The position numbers were made by a program, and so were the translations under genes. From Elizabethkingia argenteiflava (GTDB lineage: Bacteria > Bacteroidota > Bacteroidia > Flavobacteriales > Weeksellaceae), in NCBI RefSeq assembly GCF_009904105.1, contig NZ_JAAABJ010000525.1, positions 1 through 34,173 of the forward strand: a stretch of 34,173 nt of DNA, in the 5' to 3' direction. How positions within the stretch are numbered: position 1 is the stretch's first letter; the number at the start of each line of letters is the position of its first letter. Below are positions 26,641-34,173 of the stretch, piece after piece. Under the pieces are notes generated by a model. It did no database searches and was not told where the DNA came from. It worked only from the letters and a program-made list of their open reading frames with translations.

Positions 26641-28037
26641 TTCAGCAAATGGCTGGGCATTCCGTACGCGAAAGCGGAACTTTTCAGAAAACCAATCTTA
26701 CTTCCATTTAATCCCGACCTGCCTTACGACCAGAAAGGGCCAGCACCATTGCAGATCGGAGATACGGGCTGGCTGGAAGCCGACAATCGCTTGAGCGAGG
26801 ACTGCCTGAACCTGAATGTCTGGGCACCTGAGCACGCCGGAAAAAAGCCGCTACCTGTTCTTGTATATATCTTTGGAGGAGACTGGGAAGTCGGGGCTAA
26901 TACCCAAATCACCTCAAATGCTTCCGGCCTTGCCGCAACCGGTCGTGTCATTGGTGTATCATTGAACTATCGACTGGGTCCATTTGGTTGGCTTTCACTT
27001 TCCCAATACGGTGGTGTATTCGCTGACGCCACGAACCTTGGTCTACAGGATATTATTACTGCACTGAAATGGGTGCGCGAAAACATTGCCCGTTTCGGAG
27101 GGGACCCCGAGAACGTGACCGTGACAGGTCACAGCGCGGGCGCTTTTTCTACCCTTGCCTTGCTTGGCGCAAGATCAGCCGATGGTCTTTACCACCATCT
27201 CGCTGCGTTCTCAGGTATGGATTCCCGTCAGGTGCCTGCCTAGGGAGCATAAGACCGTGCCATAGCGGTGCTGAACGAACTAGGAATCAAGGACAACCCG
27301 GAGCAGTTGTTGAACATTGAGGCAATGGTGCTTGAGCAAGCGATGAGCAAGTCCCAACTTACAGACCCGGGTGCACGTCACGGAATCGACAACAATGTTA
27401 TCGCCGTTGTAGATGACCACAACCAACTGGGAGGTATCATTTCACAACATCCACTAAGTGTGCTCAAATCAGGAAGTCACCGGAACATCGACATCCTGTT
27501 GAGCAGTACCACACATGAGACCGACTGCTGGGTTCTTCACAAAACCGAGGAATTCGATCCTGGCAGCATCGAAAGGCTCATCAGGGAATTCGCTACGACC
27601 AACCGAATTCCAGTCAGTCGTGCCCGCTCTATCATTGCTGCCTACGACGTAAATGGACGAACGCCTGTACAGACCCGTGGAGCATTGCTCACAGACTTCT
27701 CCTTTACACTGACACACGTCCGTGCCGCACTTGCTCATGCTGCTGCAGGAGGAAGAGCATATCTGCTTTGTGTTGGAGAGGTTGAGGGTGCACATGCGGT
27801 TCATGGTACTGAGATGTATGGTATCGTTGGGCAGAAATGCCCCGAACAAAGCGATGAGCAGGCCATACGTGACACCTTTGTCCGTGATGCTATACTTGAC
27901 TTCGCTACTGGAAACTACGACCAACTTTGGGATCCTGTCTCTACAGAACCGACTTCAATATAGGCAATCCTCCTTATGATCCAACAACCCACGCCAGAGA
28001 AGTCTTTCAAATCTTCGAGGGTATCGAACGTCCTTAA
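26641..28037 (+). pseudogene. Carboxylesterase (type B) remnant
   Basis: An alpha/beta-hydrolase ester hydrolase with no start. Recognisable sequence begins abruptly at FSKWLGIPYA just after the DUF2255 stop, so the 5' end with start codon and signal is lost. It continues with SEDCLNLNVWAPE, VYIFGGDWEVG (oxyanion region), LNYRLGPFGWL and the nucleophile GHSAGAFS. Two in-frame stops follow, TAG 27241-27243 and TAA 27250-27252, then the same frame resumes. A shift near 27940 moves reading to YRTDFNIGNPPYDP, ending VFQIFEGIERP at the TAA 28035-28037. The G+C is visibly higher than in the neighbours. Truncation, two stops and a frameshift make it non-functional. Confidence 0.9.
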
Positions 28038-28202
28038 AAACCGTTCGTTAATTAAGATTAAGATCACTTCAAATGAGGTGGTATTAACCTAAATATTCCT
28101 GTTGTACCATTTTAGGTTTAAAACCAATGGAACTGCTTAACTATTAATATGAGGTAACGTTAATAACGCAATTTTTTGAAATTAAAGAAAAGAAAAACTT
28201 AC

Positions 28203-28218
28203 ACCAATTTACATTGGT
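28203..28218 (-). terminator. Terminator-like hairpin after the glutaminyl cyclase remnant
   Basis: ACCAAT at 28203-28208 pairs with ATTGGT at 28213-28218 over a TTAC loop. On the minus strand it is followed within 5 nt by a run of T. It lies about 20 bp after the stop at 28237. Confidence 0.5.
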
Positions 28219-28236
28219 TTATTAAGGCCACTAGCC

Positions 28237-29264
28237 TTACTCCTCAATTGCTATTTCATAAATCTTCGACCAGTTTTTATCCGAAACCAGCATGTTGTCT
28301 CCTTTAAAAGCAATCCCATTCAGAACATGATCCCTGTCTTTTGTTGTTCTAACATTAGTAATTTCAGTAAAATCAAATTTCCCTACGACTTCTCCGCTTG
28401 ATGGATTGATCTTAAGTACTACTGGTTGGAACCAAACGTTTGAATATAGGTATCCATCATCAAATTCCAGCTCATTTAGTTGGTCGTAAAGGTTTAGGTA
28501 ACCTGCAACTGAAATGGTCCTGATAATTTTTGAAGGATTTTCAACGTCCAGAAAGAACAGATTGTTCGAACCGTCTGTGGCTATAAGATTTTTACCTTCA
28601 AATGTTAGTCCCCAGCCCTCACGTAGTTCAGTTGGTATAGTAAATTCAGAAATTTTCTGAAACGTAGCCTTATCATAGATGAACCCTTTTCTATTTCGAT
28701 AAGTCAGTTGATAGATATTATTCCCAACGACTGAGCATCCTTCAGCAAATATTTCAGGGGATAAATTTACAGTTAAGATGGGATCCGTACTTCCTAGGTT
28801 ATATTTTATTAATTTGGAAACATTGGTTAGTCCAACACTTTCATAAACCGTATCGCCTTCCAAATATAATCCTTCTAAAAAGTGATTCGGGTCGTAAGGA
28901 TATTCCTTCACTATTTTATAAGGTATAATTTTTTCAGGATTTGTCGCAAAAACTTTGATTGTCGCATCTTGAGTTATTTCACTCCCACTTTTTAATTTTA
29001 TTTTATACGTAATAAAGTTAGTCCGAGTTTAAATAATTGTGGATTTATAGTAAGTTCAGAAGATTCTACATCACCAAAACTGATAGAAATGCTTTCTGCA
29101 TTCTCAGCGACTTCATTAGGAAGAATAATTTTATCACCAAAATGATAACCTTTGTTAATTACAGAGGTAGTATAAGTTGATAATGAATCTGAATTTTTTT
29201 TATCATTGTTAGATGAAACAAATAGAAAAGAAGCTAATATTATTATAAATTTTGAAACTTTCAT
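28237..29264 (-). pseudogene. Glutaminyl-peptide cyclotransferase, frameshifted
   Basis: Glutamine cyclotransferase (plant/bacterial beta-propeller type) turns N-terminal Gln into pyroglutamate on exported peptides. The 5' part starts at the ATG at 29264 with a lipoprotein-like signal (MKVSKFIIILASFLFVSS) and a beta-rich domain. Near 29015-29022 the frame changes: QLFKLGLT is followed in the next frame by NFITYKIKLKSGSEITQDATIKVFATNPEKI and then the enzyme domain, with HFLEGLYLEGD, YQLTYRN, REGWGLTFEGKNLIATDGS and VLNGIAF. One A lost in the CTAACTTT stretch explains it. The expected lipobox Cys after FVS is a Ser (TCT where TGT would be Cys). Both defects point to decay. Confidence 0.85.
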
Positions 29265-29377
29265 TGATTTTAACGTGTAATGGTTTTGATTAATTTTTTA
29301 GGTGATTTACTTTGTATTTTTTTATTTATAATGTTGCCATCTTAAAAATCATAAAGATTGTATCAATAAGAATATTA

Positions 29378-30100
29378 TTATGGTTCAAAGTTGATCCCGG
29401 CTTTTCGAGCCTGCCAGGCTTGAAGTTTTCGCTCTATGTTGTATTCTTTACCACCTTTTAAAAATAAGGCTCCTGTTTGCTTGAAAACAAAAGAAACATT
29501 GTTCTGAACGCAGGCGTCTCTGATCTCCGTTACCCAATCATAATTACAGGCACGGGCTTTATCTCCGGATTCTCCGCCAACAATCACTTTATCAATCCAA
29601 TTCCCTTGTAAAAGTTCCGACAGGTTAATAGGTCCGAGAAGAGGTTCACAGATTATAGATTTGTGCTTAAATGGAAGTTCCTTAAAAGGAGGGAGCCGTA
29701 ACTCTGCTTGTTTCTGATTTTCAACGGAACAAAGAATACTAACATTATTGTAGCCAGAACCCCAGTCATCGGGCAAACATTGTAAAACCCGATCTACCCT
29801 TTTGGTGGCCATCGAAAAAGTGAGGTCTTTACGCTGGTCAATCATTTTCCAGGCATCAGCACGCCAATCGTCCGCTTCTTCAATAAAGAAGTCAGATGTA
29901 AAACAGGTCCACACATGTTCACCAGGGGTAATTTTATATCTACCGTCTCTTTTTCTTTTTACAGGCAGGTCAAAATTTTTGGTTTTGTATACATTTTTAC
30001 TGTCAATACCGTACAAGGAATCCCTGCGAAAGACATAACAGTTTTTACAGCCTTCACTTATTTTGATACACCCGTGCCATAAATTCCATATTATCGACAT
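29378..30100 (-). CDS. DUF5131 family protein (phage Gp37/Gp68-like)
   Basis: A 240-residue protein of the family named for phage proteins Gp37/Gp68. The start MSIIWNLWHGCIKISEGCKNCYVF is diagnostic. It holds a CX6CX2C cluster resembling an Fe-S site of radical-SAM-like proteins, though the spacing is not the standard CX3CX2C. Further hallmarks are VWTCFTSDFFIEEADDWR, FSMATKRVDRV and GGESGDKARACNYDW, with a late FVFKQTG. The function is unknown. It is the last gene of a minus-strand operon araC - yjbR - yjbR - DUF5131, 15 bp after the second yjbR-like gene. The frame is full length. Confidence 0.9.
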   Translation of the reverse strand: MSIIWNLWHGCIKISEGCKNCYVFRRDSLYGIDSKNVYKTKNFDLPVKRKRDGRYKITPGEHVWTCFTSDFFIEEADDWRADAWKMIDQRKDLTFSMATKRVDRVLQCLPDDWGSGYNNVSILCSVENQKQAELRLPPFKELPFKHKSIICEPLLGPINLSELLQGNWIDKVIVGGESGDKARACNYDWVTEIRDACVQNNVSFVFKQTGALFLKGGKEYNIERKLQAWQARKAGINFEP

Positions 30101-30115
30101 ATTGAAGCGCTGATT

Positions 30116-30466
30116 TTATCTATTTTTCTTCGTCATGCCTGCCTTAACAAGTGTGTAAGATTTCTTTATGAGATCCTTCAGCATTTCCTCCGACACTTTG
30201 CCATTTAGAGCAACGCTGATCCAATATCTCTCACTCAGATTGAACGGTTTTTGGATACCCTCATGCTGCCTGAGTTCCTCGATAACTTCGGGATCACATT
30301 TTAACGTGCAACAATCGAATGTATCGATATCAAAAAAACAGAACATTTTCTTTCCTACGTAAAATACGAGTATAGATCTTGAGTTCTTGAAAAATCCTTG
30401 GAAGGGCATCCCTTCATGGGTATCAGGAAATGAAAGACAGAATGCTCTAAACTCTTCTATATTCAT
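30116..30466 (-). CDS. MmcQ/YjbR-family protein, second copy
   Basis: A 116-residue member of the MmcQ/YjbR (double wing) family, small proteins with a CyaY-like fold suggested to bind DNA. Family features: MNIEEFRAFCLSFPDTHEGMPFQ at the start, ILVFYVGKKMFCFF in the centre, LKCDPEVIEEL, and the YWISVALNG segment. It is a paralogue of the gene just upstream (13 bp apart), with the same motif order but clearly diverged. The duplication therefore looks old and both copies are kept open. Role unknown. Confidence 0.88.
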   Translation of the reverse strand: MNIEEFRAFCLSFPDTHEGMPFQGFFKNSRSILVFYVGKKMFCFFDIDTFDCCTLKCDPEVIEELRQHEGIQKPFNLSERYWISVALNGKVSEEMLKDLIKKSYTLVKAGMTKKNR

Positions 30467-30479
30467 GTTTTTGACCAGA

Positions 30480-30857
30480 TTAAGATTTCTCTTGTAATGA
30501 TTGCTGGACTTTAAGCGGTAAACTTTTCACTATCAGTTCGTAGGATTTTTTGACAAGTTCCGCTATTAGAGTATCAGGCACATCGCTGTTAAAATAGGCA
30601 CTGATCCAGTGCTTCTTGTTCATATGGTATCCGGGCTTGATGCCCTGGTATTTTTTCTGAAATTCTTTTGATTCTTCGGGATCACATTTTAGATCGCAGA
30701 AATCAAATTTGTCGATGTTCACAAAGCAGAACCATTTGTCTGCTACATAGAATACGAGCAGATCCTTATCATACTGAGAGGTTGCTTTTTCAAAGGGAAG
30801 CTTTTCCATGGCACCGTCAAATGAAAGACAGTATTTTCTGAAGGTTTCTATATCCAT
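30480..30857 (-). CDS. MmcQ/YjbR-family protein, first copy
   Basis: A 125-residue MmcQ/YjbR-family protein: MDIETFRKYCLSFDGAMEKLPF, LLVFYVADKWFCFVN, DLKCDPEESKEF and KHWISAYFN, all in family order. It starts 2 bp after the AraC-family gene stop, so the two are translationally close and certainly co-transcribed. Neighbouring placement with AraC regulators is common for this family. The biochemical role is not established. Confidence 0.88.
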   Translation of the reverse strand: MDIETFRKYCLSFDGAMEKLPFEKATSQYDKDLLVFYVADKWFCFVNIDKFDFCDLKCDPEESKEFQKKYQGIKPGYHMNKKHWISAYFNSDVPDTLIAELVKKSYELIVKSLPLKVQQSLQEKS

Positions 30858-30859
30858 AA

Positions 30860-31738
30860 TTACGTATTTTTAGAAGTTTTATTTCCAATGCGGAACTCTT
30901 TTGGTTTTAGGCCTGCGGACCTTTTGAAAAAACGTGTAAAATAGCTGGGCGATTCGAATTTAAGCTGATTGCTGATCTCAGCAATTGACATGTCGGTAAA
31001 ACTGAGCAAGTTTTTTGCTTCCTGAACAATCTTATGAGCAATATATTTTTTGGAAGTTGTACCTAACAATTCCCGTACTATCTTATTGAGATAATTGGCT
31101 GATATAAATAGCTTGTCGGCATAGAACTGAACATCGTGTATTTCAAGATAATGTTCTTCGACCAGATTTATAAATCCCTGAAGGTGCCTATTGTTATGGT
31201 ATTCGGATAAAGCATCTATAGCCTGTCCTTTCTCTATATTGTTCAACTTGGCCAGCACCAGATATACCAATGCCCTGATGACATGTTCGCTTATGTCTTT
31301 TACCTGTAATTCATTTCTGATTTTTGTGAACAACTCTAAAATTTCGGTAAATAGTTCTTCACTGGGTCTGAGCAGTGGGGATAAGCGGTCAGCTTTTAAA
31401 AAGTTGAGCTCTTTCAGATAAAGCTTATTGATAAAAAAGGATTGAAAAAAATCTTCTTCGAAGACTAGTGCAAAACCTTCCAAAGCTGTATTTCTTTCCC
31501 ATGTCCAAACATCCCCAGGAGTTGAACAAATCACGTCCCCGCCTTGTACAAGTAATTTGTTCTGATTGATGGTTATGTATTCGGATCCTTCTGTAATAAA
31601 TGTGAGATCAAAATAAGTCAGCCTATGTGTTGGTGTTTTCTGAATATATTTTCTGAACTCTGAAATCGCGACAACATCCGCCAGTAAAGGCGCTCCATAT
31701 TTTTTTCTGAAGAAATTGTACTTGTGAATGCTTTTCAT
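30860..31738 (-). CDS. AraC-family transcriptional regulator
   Basis: 292 residues. The N-terminal cupin-like sensor domain (about 1-170) begins with a YNFFRKKYGAPLLADVVAI-like stretch and contains LTYFDLTFITEGSEYITINQ. The C-terminal double helix-turn-helix (about 190-285) has YADKLFISANYLNKIVRELLG for the first HTH and SIAEISNQLKFESPSYFTRFFKRS for the second, ending GLKPKEFR, the AraC signature. The sensor ligand is unknown. It is the first gene of a four-gene operon. Its position in the island, between the second and third copies of the shared GAAAAGTGACA operator, makes it the best candidate activator of that set. That link is inference. Confidence 0.93.
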   Translation of the reverse strand: MKSIHKYNFFRKKYGAPLLADVVAISEFRKYIQKTPTHRLTYFDLTFITEGSEYITINQNKLLVQGGDVICSTPGDVWTWERNTALEGFALVFEEDFFQSFFINKLYLKELNFLKADRLSPLLRPSEELFTEILELFTKIRNELQVKDISEHVIRALVYLVLAKLNNIEKGQAIDALSEYHNNRHLQGFINLVEEHYLEIHDVQFYADKLFISANYLNKIVRELLGTTSKKYIAHKIVQEAKNLLSFTDMSIAEISNQLKFESPSYFTRFFKRSAGLKPKEFRIGNKTSKNT

Positions 31739-31760
31739 AATATGTTGCGATAAACCTTTA

Positions 31761-31792
31761 CAAAGGTAAAGCTAGTTGACAAACTACACTAG
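31761..31792 (-). promoter_or_regulatory. araC promoter with palindromic upstream site
   Basis: On the minus strand TACCTTTG (31768-31761) matches TAnnTTTG, 22 bp before the araC ATG. Just upstream lies CTAGTTGACAAACTACACTAG (31772-31792 on the plus strand is 21 bp). It contains the inverted repeat TAGTT (31773-31777) and AACTA (31782-31786) and outer CTAG boxes. This is a possible autoregulatory site and does not contain the GAAAAGTGACA core. Confidence 0.45.
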
Positions 31793-31868
31793 ATCCATAA
31801 AGCAAACAATTTTAAAAACTTCAAAGGTAAGTTTATGGAATTAAAGCATTTTGTCGCCTAGCAAGAAA

Positions 31869-32333
31869 CTATACGATGTCTTTTAACTTACTAAAATCCT
31901 TGTCCATCGGACGGATGATTGACCACGTTGAGTGAATAGCATACCAATTTCCATCTTCTTCTTTCTGAAAAACTTCGATGCAGTTGTATTCCATATCTAA
32001 CAGGTTTGATTTAGCAAAAAGCTGATAGGTCAAAACTGCCATATCTACTCCTATTTGTACACGAGGACTGCGAACTTCATAACTATTGGCTGACAGTTTG
32101 CCCTCAACTCTCTGGAAAAGATCGGACATTGATTCAAAATCTTCCAAACGCTTTGTTTCCACGGCATCAAAATAGGTAAAACTTTTCTTGGACCAAATTT
32201 GGCCATATCCTGATGTATCACCTTTGAACCACTTTTCTAAAGCAGCTTCTTCCAGGCCAATAATATGAGCCGCAATTTGTTTTTCTTCTTCATTTTTGTA
32301 CTGCCACACAGCATTTATTTCTGTGGTTCCCAT
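31869..32333 (-). CDS. NTF2-like (SnoaL/DUF4440-type) protein
   Basis: A 154-residue small protein of the NTF2-like superfamily. The opening helix EEEKQIAAHIIGLEEAALEKWFKGD is followed by YGQIWSKKSFTYFD, and later strands read VRSPRVQIGVDMAVLTYQLFAKS and the terminal WYAIHSTWS. These are typical of the DUF4440/SnoaL-like group, a cone-shaped fold used by enzymes and binding proteins alike. No catalytic assignment is possible. It is transcribed alone from a promoter with the third copy of the shared operator. The frame is intact. Confidence 0.85.
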   Translation of the reverse strand: MGTTEINAVWQYKNEEEKQIAAHIIGLEEAALEKWFKGDTSGYGQIWSKKSFTYFDAVETKRLEDFESMSDLFQRVEGKLSANSYEVRSPRVQIGVDMAVLTYQLFAKSNLLDMEYNCIEVFQKEEDGNWYAIHSTWSIIRPMDKDFSKLKDIV

Positions 32334-32356
32334 TATTAATATATTTTTTTATAATA

Positions 32357-32422
32357 CAAAGTTACTTCATAATAAATGGGTAGACGAGAATTTATAAAAC
32401 CAAAAATGTCACTTTTCGTGAC
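32357..32422 (-). promoter_or_regulatory. Third copy of the shared operator with the NTF2-like gene promoter
   Basis: On the minus strand GAAAAGTGACA runs from 32417 to 32407, within the inverted repeat GTCAC-GAAAA-GTGAC (32422-32408). The -7 element TAACTTTG (32364-32357) begins 53 bp downstream. The ATG at 32333 is 84 bp from the operator start. No -33 TTTG is found. Beyond the core, the sequence matches the module promoter copy further: CGAAAAGTGACATT, then a T-rich block and TTTTAT. Confidence 0.55.
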
Positions 32423-32806
32423 TTACTGAAAAATCAACAATCCTGGTGAAGTTATGTTCAAAAACATATTTATTGATGAAGAACTAAATAGGATGATTTA
32501 TCTTTTATATAGCATTCACTCTCTTAGCATTCATTACTATATTAAAAAAAGATTAGTAAAAAGAAAAAATAAGTAAAATGGTTAAAACCTTTGCTATACA
32601 AGACTTTATAAAAGTTGTAGTCTAAGTTCGGAAGTCGGTGTCTGATAGGTTTTGGGCTTAAAATGAAAAGGTTAGGTTACTAATTCGTTACCGATTTATA
32701 AAAGTAACGGTATAGATTAACCGATTGTATTTCAGTGTTTTGCATTCCTTTCTACATTTCCTTGTAATTCAATGTAATTTAATTTTAAACGTTAAACATT
32801 TGAGTT
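32423..32806. other. Intergenic region upstream of the integrase remnant
   Basis: A+T-rich sequence of about 380 bp between the NTF2-like promoter and the integrase relic. No tRNA, no recognisable attachment core and no gene are seen. It probably contains the old integrase promoter. Confidence 0.35.
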
Positions 32807-34035
32807 ATGGAGCAGACAAAAAAATCGACGTTCAAACTTCTTTTCTATCTGAAAAATAACGAACTAAAAAAGAACGGTAATGCGCCAATTATGGCATGTA
32901 TTACCATTGATGGAATCCCTAAAAACTTTCGGAACAAAGTTATAAATAAACTCGAATAACTGGGATTTGAAATTTGGAAGGGTTGGGGCTAAGAGTGCTC
33001 AGGCCTGGAGCATTCGTGGGCGTATCGACAAGATTTATGAAGATATGCTAAAGCACGATGGATTTGTTACCGCCCAAAAAGTAAAACTATTCTTTTTAGG
33101 TGTTGGTGTAATGGATGATACAATATTAAAAGTCTTCAATGACCAAAATGAGCATTTTAAAATACTGGTTGAAAAGGAAGAACGATCCCAAAGGACTTAT
33201 TACAAATATAGCAAAGTTTACAATCATCTTTCCACCTTTATAAAAGAACGCTATCATTCGTATGATATTACTTTCCGAGAATTGACTGGAGACTTTATCC
33301 GAGAGTTTGATTTTTATCTTCGTTACCATTTGCAGTGTTCACATAATACTGTTTGGGTTTACATGATGCCTGTACTAAGTCTTGTTAAATTGGCTATGAA
33401 AAAAGGCTTGATACGTGATAATCCATTTCAGGATTATGAAATCAGTATGGAAGAAACTGATCGAGGTTATATTCTGAAAGAGGATGTAGAAAAGCTGATG
33501 ATGTGTGTACCTCCACACCCACGGTATGGGCTTGTTAAAGACCTTTTTATTTTCAGTTGCTTTACCGGACTTGCTTATGTAGATATTAAGAAACTGACGA
33601 AAAGTAATATTCAATTCTTCTTTTGACGGTCATCAATGGATTATAAGCAGGAGAAAGAAATCAGATATTGTTTCCAATATTAGAATAATGGAAATTCCAA
33701 AACGCATTATTGAGAAATATCAGGGAACTAAAAGGAATGAATTTATTTTTCCGGTTTCGGTCAATGTTACCTCCAATACACATGTAGGGAAATTGATTGA
33801 AAAAGCCGAAATTATTACGAAACAAAAAGTTACTTTCCATACGGCAAGGCATACTTTCGGAACTATGTTTTTAACCGAGGGCGTACCGCTTGAAAGCCTT
33901 AGCAAAATGATGGAGCATAAAAATATCTCCACTACACAGATTTATGCTAAAATCACAAGTCAAAAAATCAGCAAAGATATGGACTTGGTAGCCCCAAAAT
34001 TTCAGGAAATAGAAAATGAATTCGTCAATACTTAA
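32807..34035 (+). pseudogene. Tyrosine recombinase/integrase remnant
   Basis: A Bacteroidota conjugative-transposon-type tyrosine integrase. The ATG at 32807 starts the N-terminal arm-binding domain (STFKLLFYLKNNELKKNG, ITIDGIPKNF). A frameshift at about 32950 is followed by NWDLKFGRVGAKSAQA, the SAM-like core-binding domain and the start of the catalytic domain (LFIFSCFTGLAYVDIKKLT). A second frameshift at about 33615 (TTCTTCTTTTGAC) is followed by FDGHQWIISRRKKSDIVSN to the stop. In the last part the HTARH (His-x-x-Arg), MEHKN and the nucleophile Tyr of TQIYAKIT are still present. At least two frameshifts mean no full-length enzyme. It marks the right end of the former mobile element. Confidence 0.9.
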
Positions 34036-34083
34036 TCTGACATTTATAATCAAATTAAATAACTTTAAAACAGATTAAGTATT
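34027..34083. repeat. Perfect 13-bp inverted repeat between integrase and transposase
   Basis: AATACTTAATCTG at 34027-34039 and CAGATTAAGTATT at 34071-34083, separated by 31 nt. The left arm includes the integrase stop codon, and the right arm ends directly before the transposase ATG at 34084. It may be a transcript-leader hairpin or part of the IS end. Confidence 0.6.
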
Positions 34084-34173
34084 ATGACAACACAACAAAA
34101 AATCATCAAAAACAAGTTAGGCGTACTTGAATTAGCACAACATTTAGGAAATGTATCCAAAGCCTGTAAAGTA
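34084..34173 (+). CDS. N-terminus of an IS481/IS3-like transposase (cut by window end)
   Basis: The ATG at 34084 opens a frame of 30 codons to the window end: MTTQQKIIKNKLGVLELAQ, then HLGNVSKACKV. This is the helix-turn-helix start I associate with IS481-type transposases of Bacteroidota (a DDE enzyme with an N-terminal HTH that binds the IS ends). Only the first part of the HTH is here and the catalytic domain lies outside. The element was probably inserted just after the integrase gene. Confidence 0.65.
   Translation, partial: MTTQQKIIKNKLGVLELAQHLGNVSKACKV

Noticed and set aside
1-34173. CRISPR array, rRNA or tRNA genes
   Set aside because: No regularly spaced repeats and no cloverleaf or rRNA-like sequence were seen on either strand. 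The integrase relic is not next to a recognisable tRNA.

Overview
The window looks like a chromosomal piece of a Bacteroidota bacterium, probably of the order Sphingobacteriales. The reasons are low G+C by eye, Bacteroidota-type -7 promoter elements (TAnnTTTG) in front of many genes, a fused SecDF protein, an RteC-family remnant, a Bacteroidota-type tyrosine integrase and almost no Shine-Dalgarno sequences. I cannot name the genus from this sequence alone.

Positions 1 to about 18,690 are ordinary, intact chromosome. In order: the tail of an unidentified ORF with an array of short terminal repeats; ssb (-); a small zinc-finger protein; a YegS/LCB5-type lipid kinase; a secreted bleomycin-hydrolase-like C1 peptidase; a glycerol operon glpD-glpK-glpF (-) with a divergent DeoR/GlpR regulator; a sigma54-type response regulator that lacks a DNA-binding domain, followed by a MATE transporter; hemN; secDF; a Tet-type MFS exporter; a TatA/B protein; and a PAP2 phosphatase.

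From about 18,800 to the right end the character changes to a decayed mobile island. It opens with a broken rteC (regulator of CTnDOT-like conjugative transposons) and closes with a multiply frameshifted tyrosine integrase followed by the start of an IS transposase. Between them are several broken genes (DUF2461, a carboxylesterase, glutaminyl cyclase) and two blocks that stay fully open. The first is a compact three-gene module at 20259-25435: a TerB_N/TerB_C protein, a BrxD-like (DUF2791) P-loop ATPase and an Lhr/BrxHI-like DEAH helicase. No BREX methylase, PglZ or BrxC is present, so this is the best candidate for an under-described, probably DNA-directed defence or genome-maintenance system. 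The second is a minus-strand operon araC - yjbR - yjbR - DUF5131.

The most striking non-coding signal is a shared promoter design at three transcription units in the island: the three-gene module, the DUF2461-DUF2255 unit and an NTF2-like gene. Each has the core GAAAAGTGACA in the same orientation, 53-54 bp upstream of a -7 element and 81-84 bp upstream of the start codon. No good -33 element is seen at any of them. This suggests an activator-dependent regulon, with the island's own AraC-family protein as the obvious candidate. The operator and the regulator assignment are inference from spacing and context.
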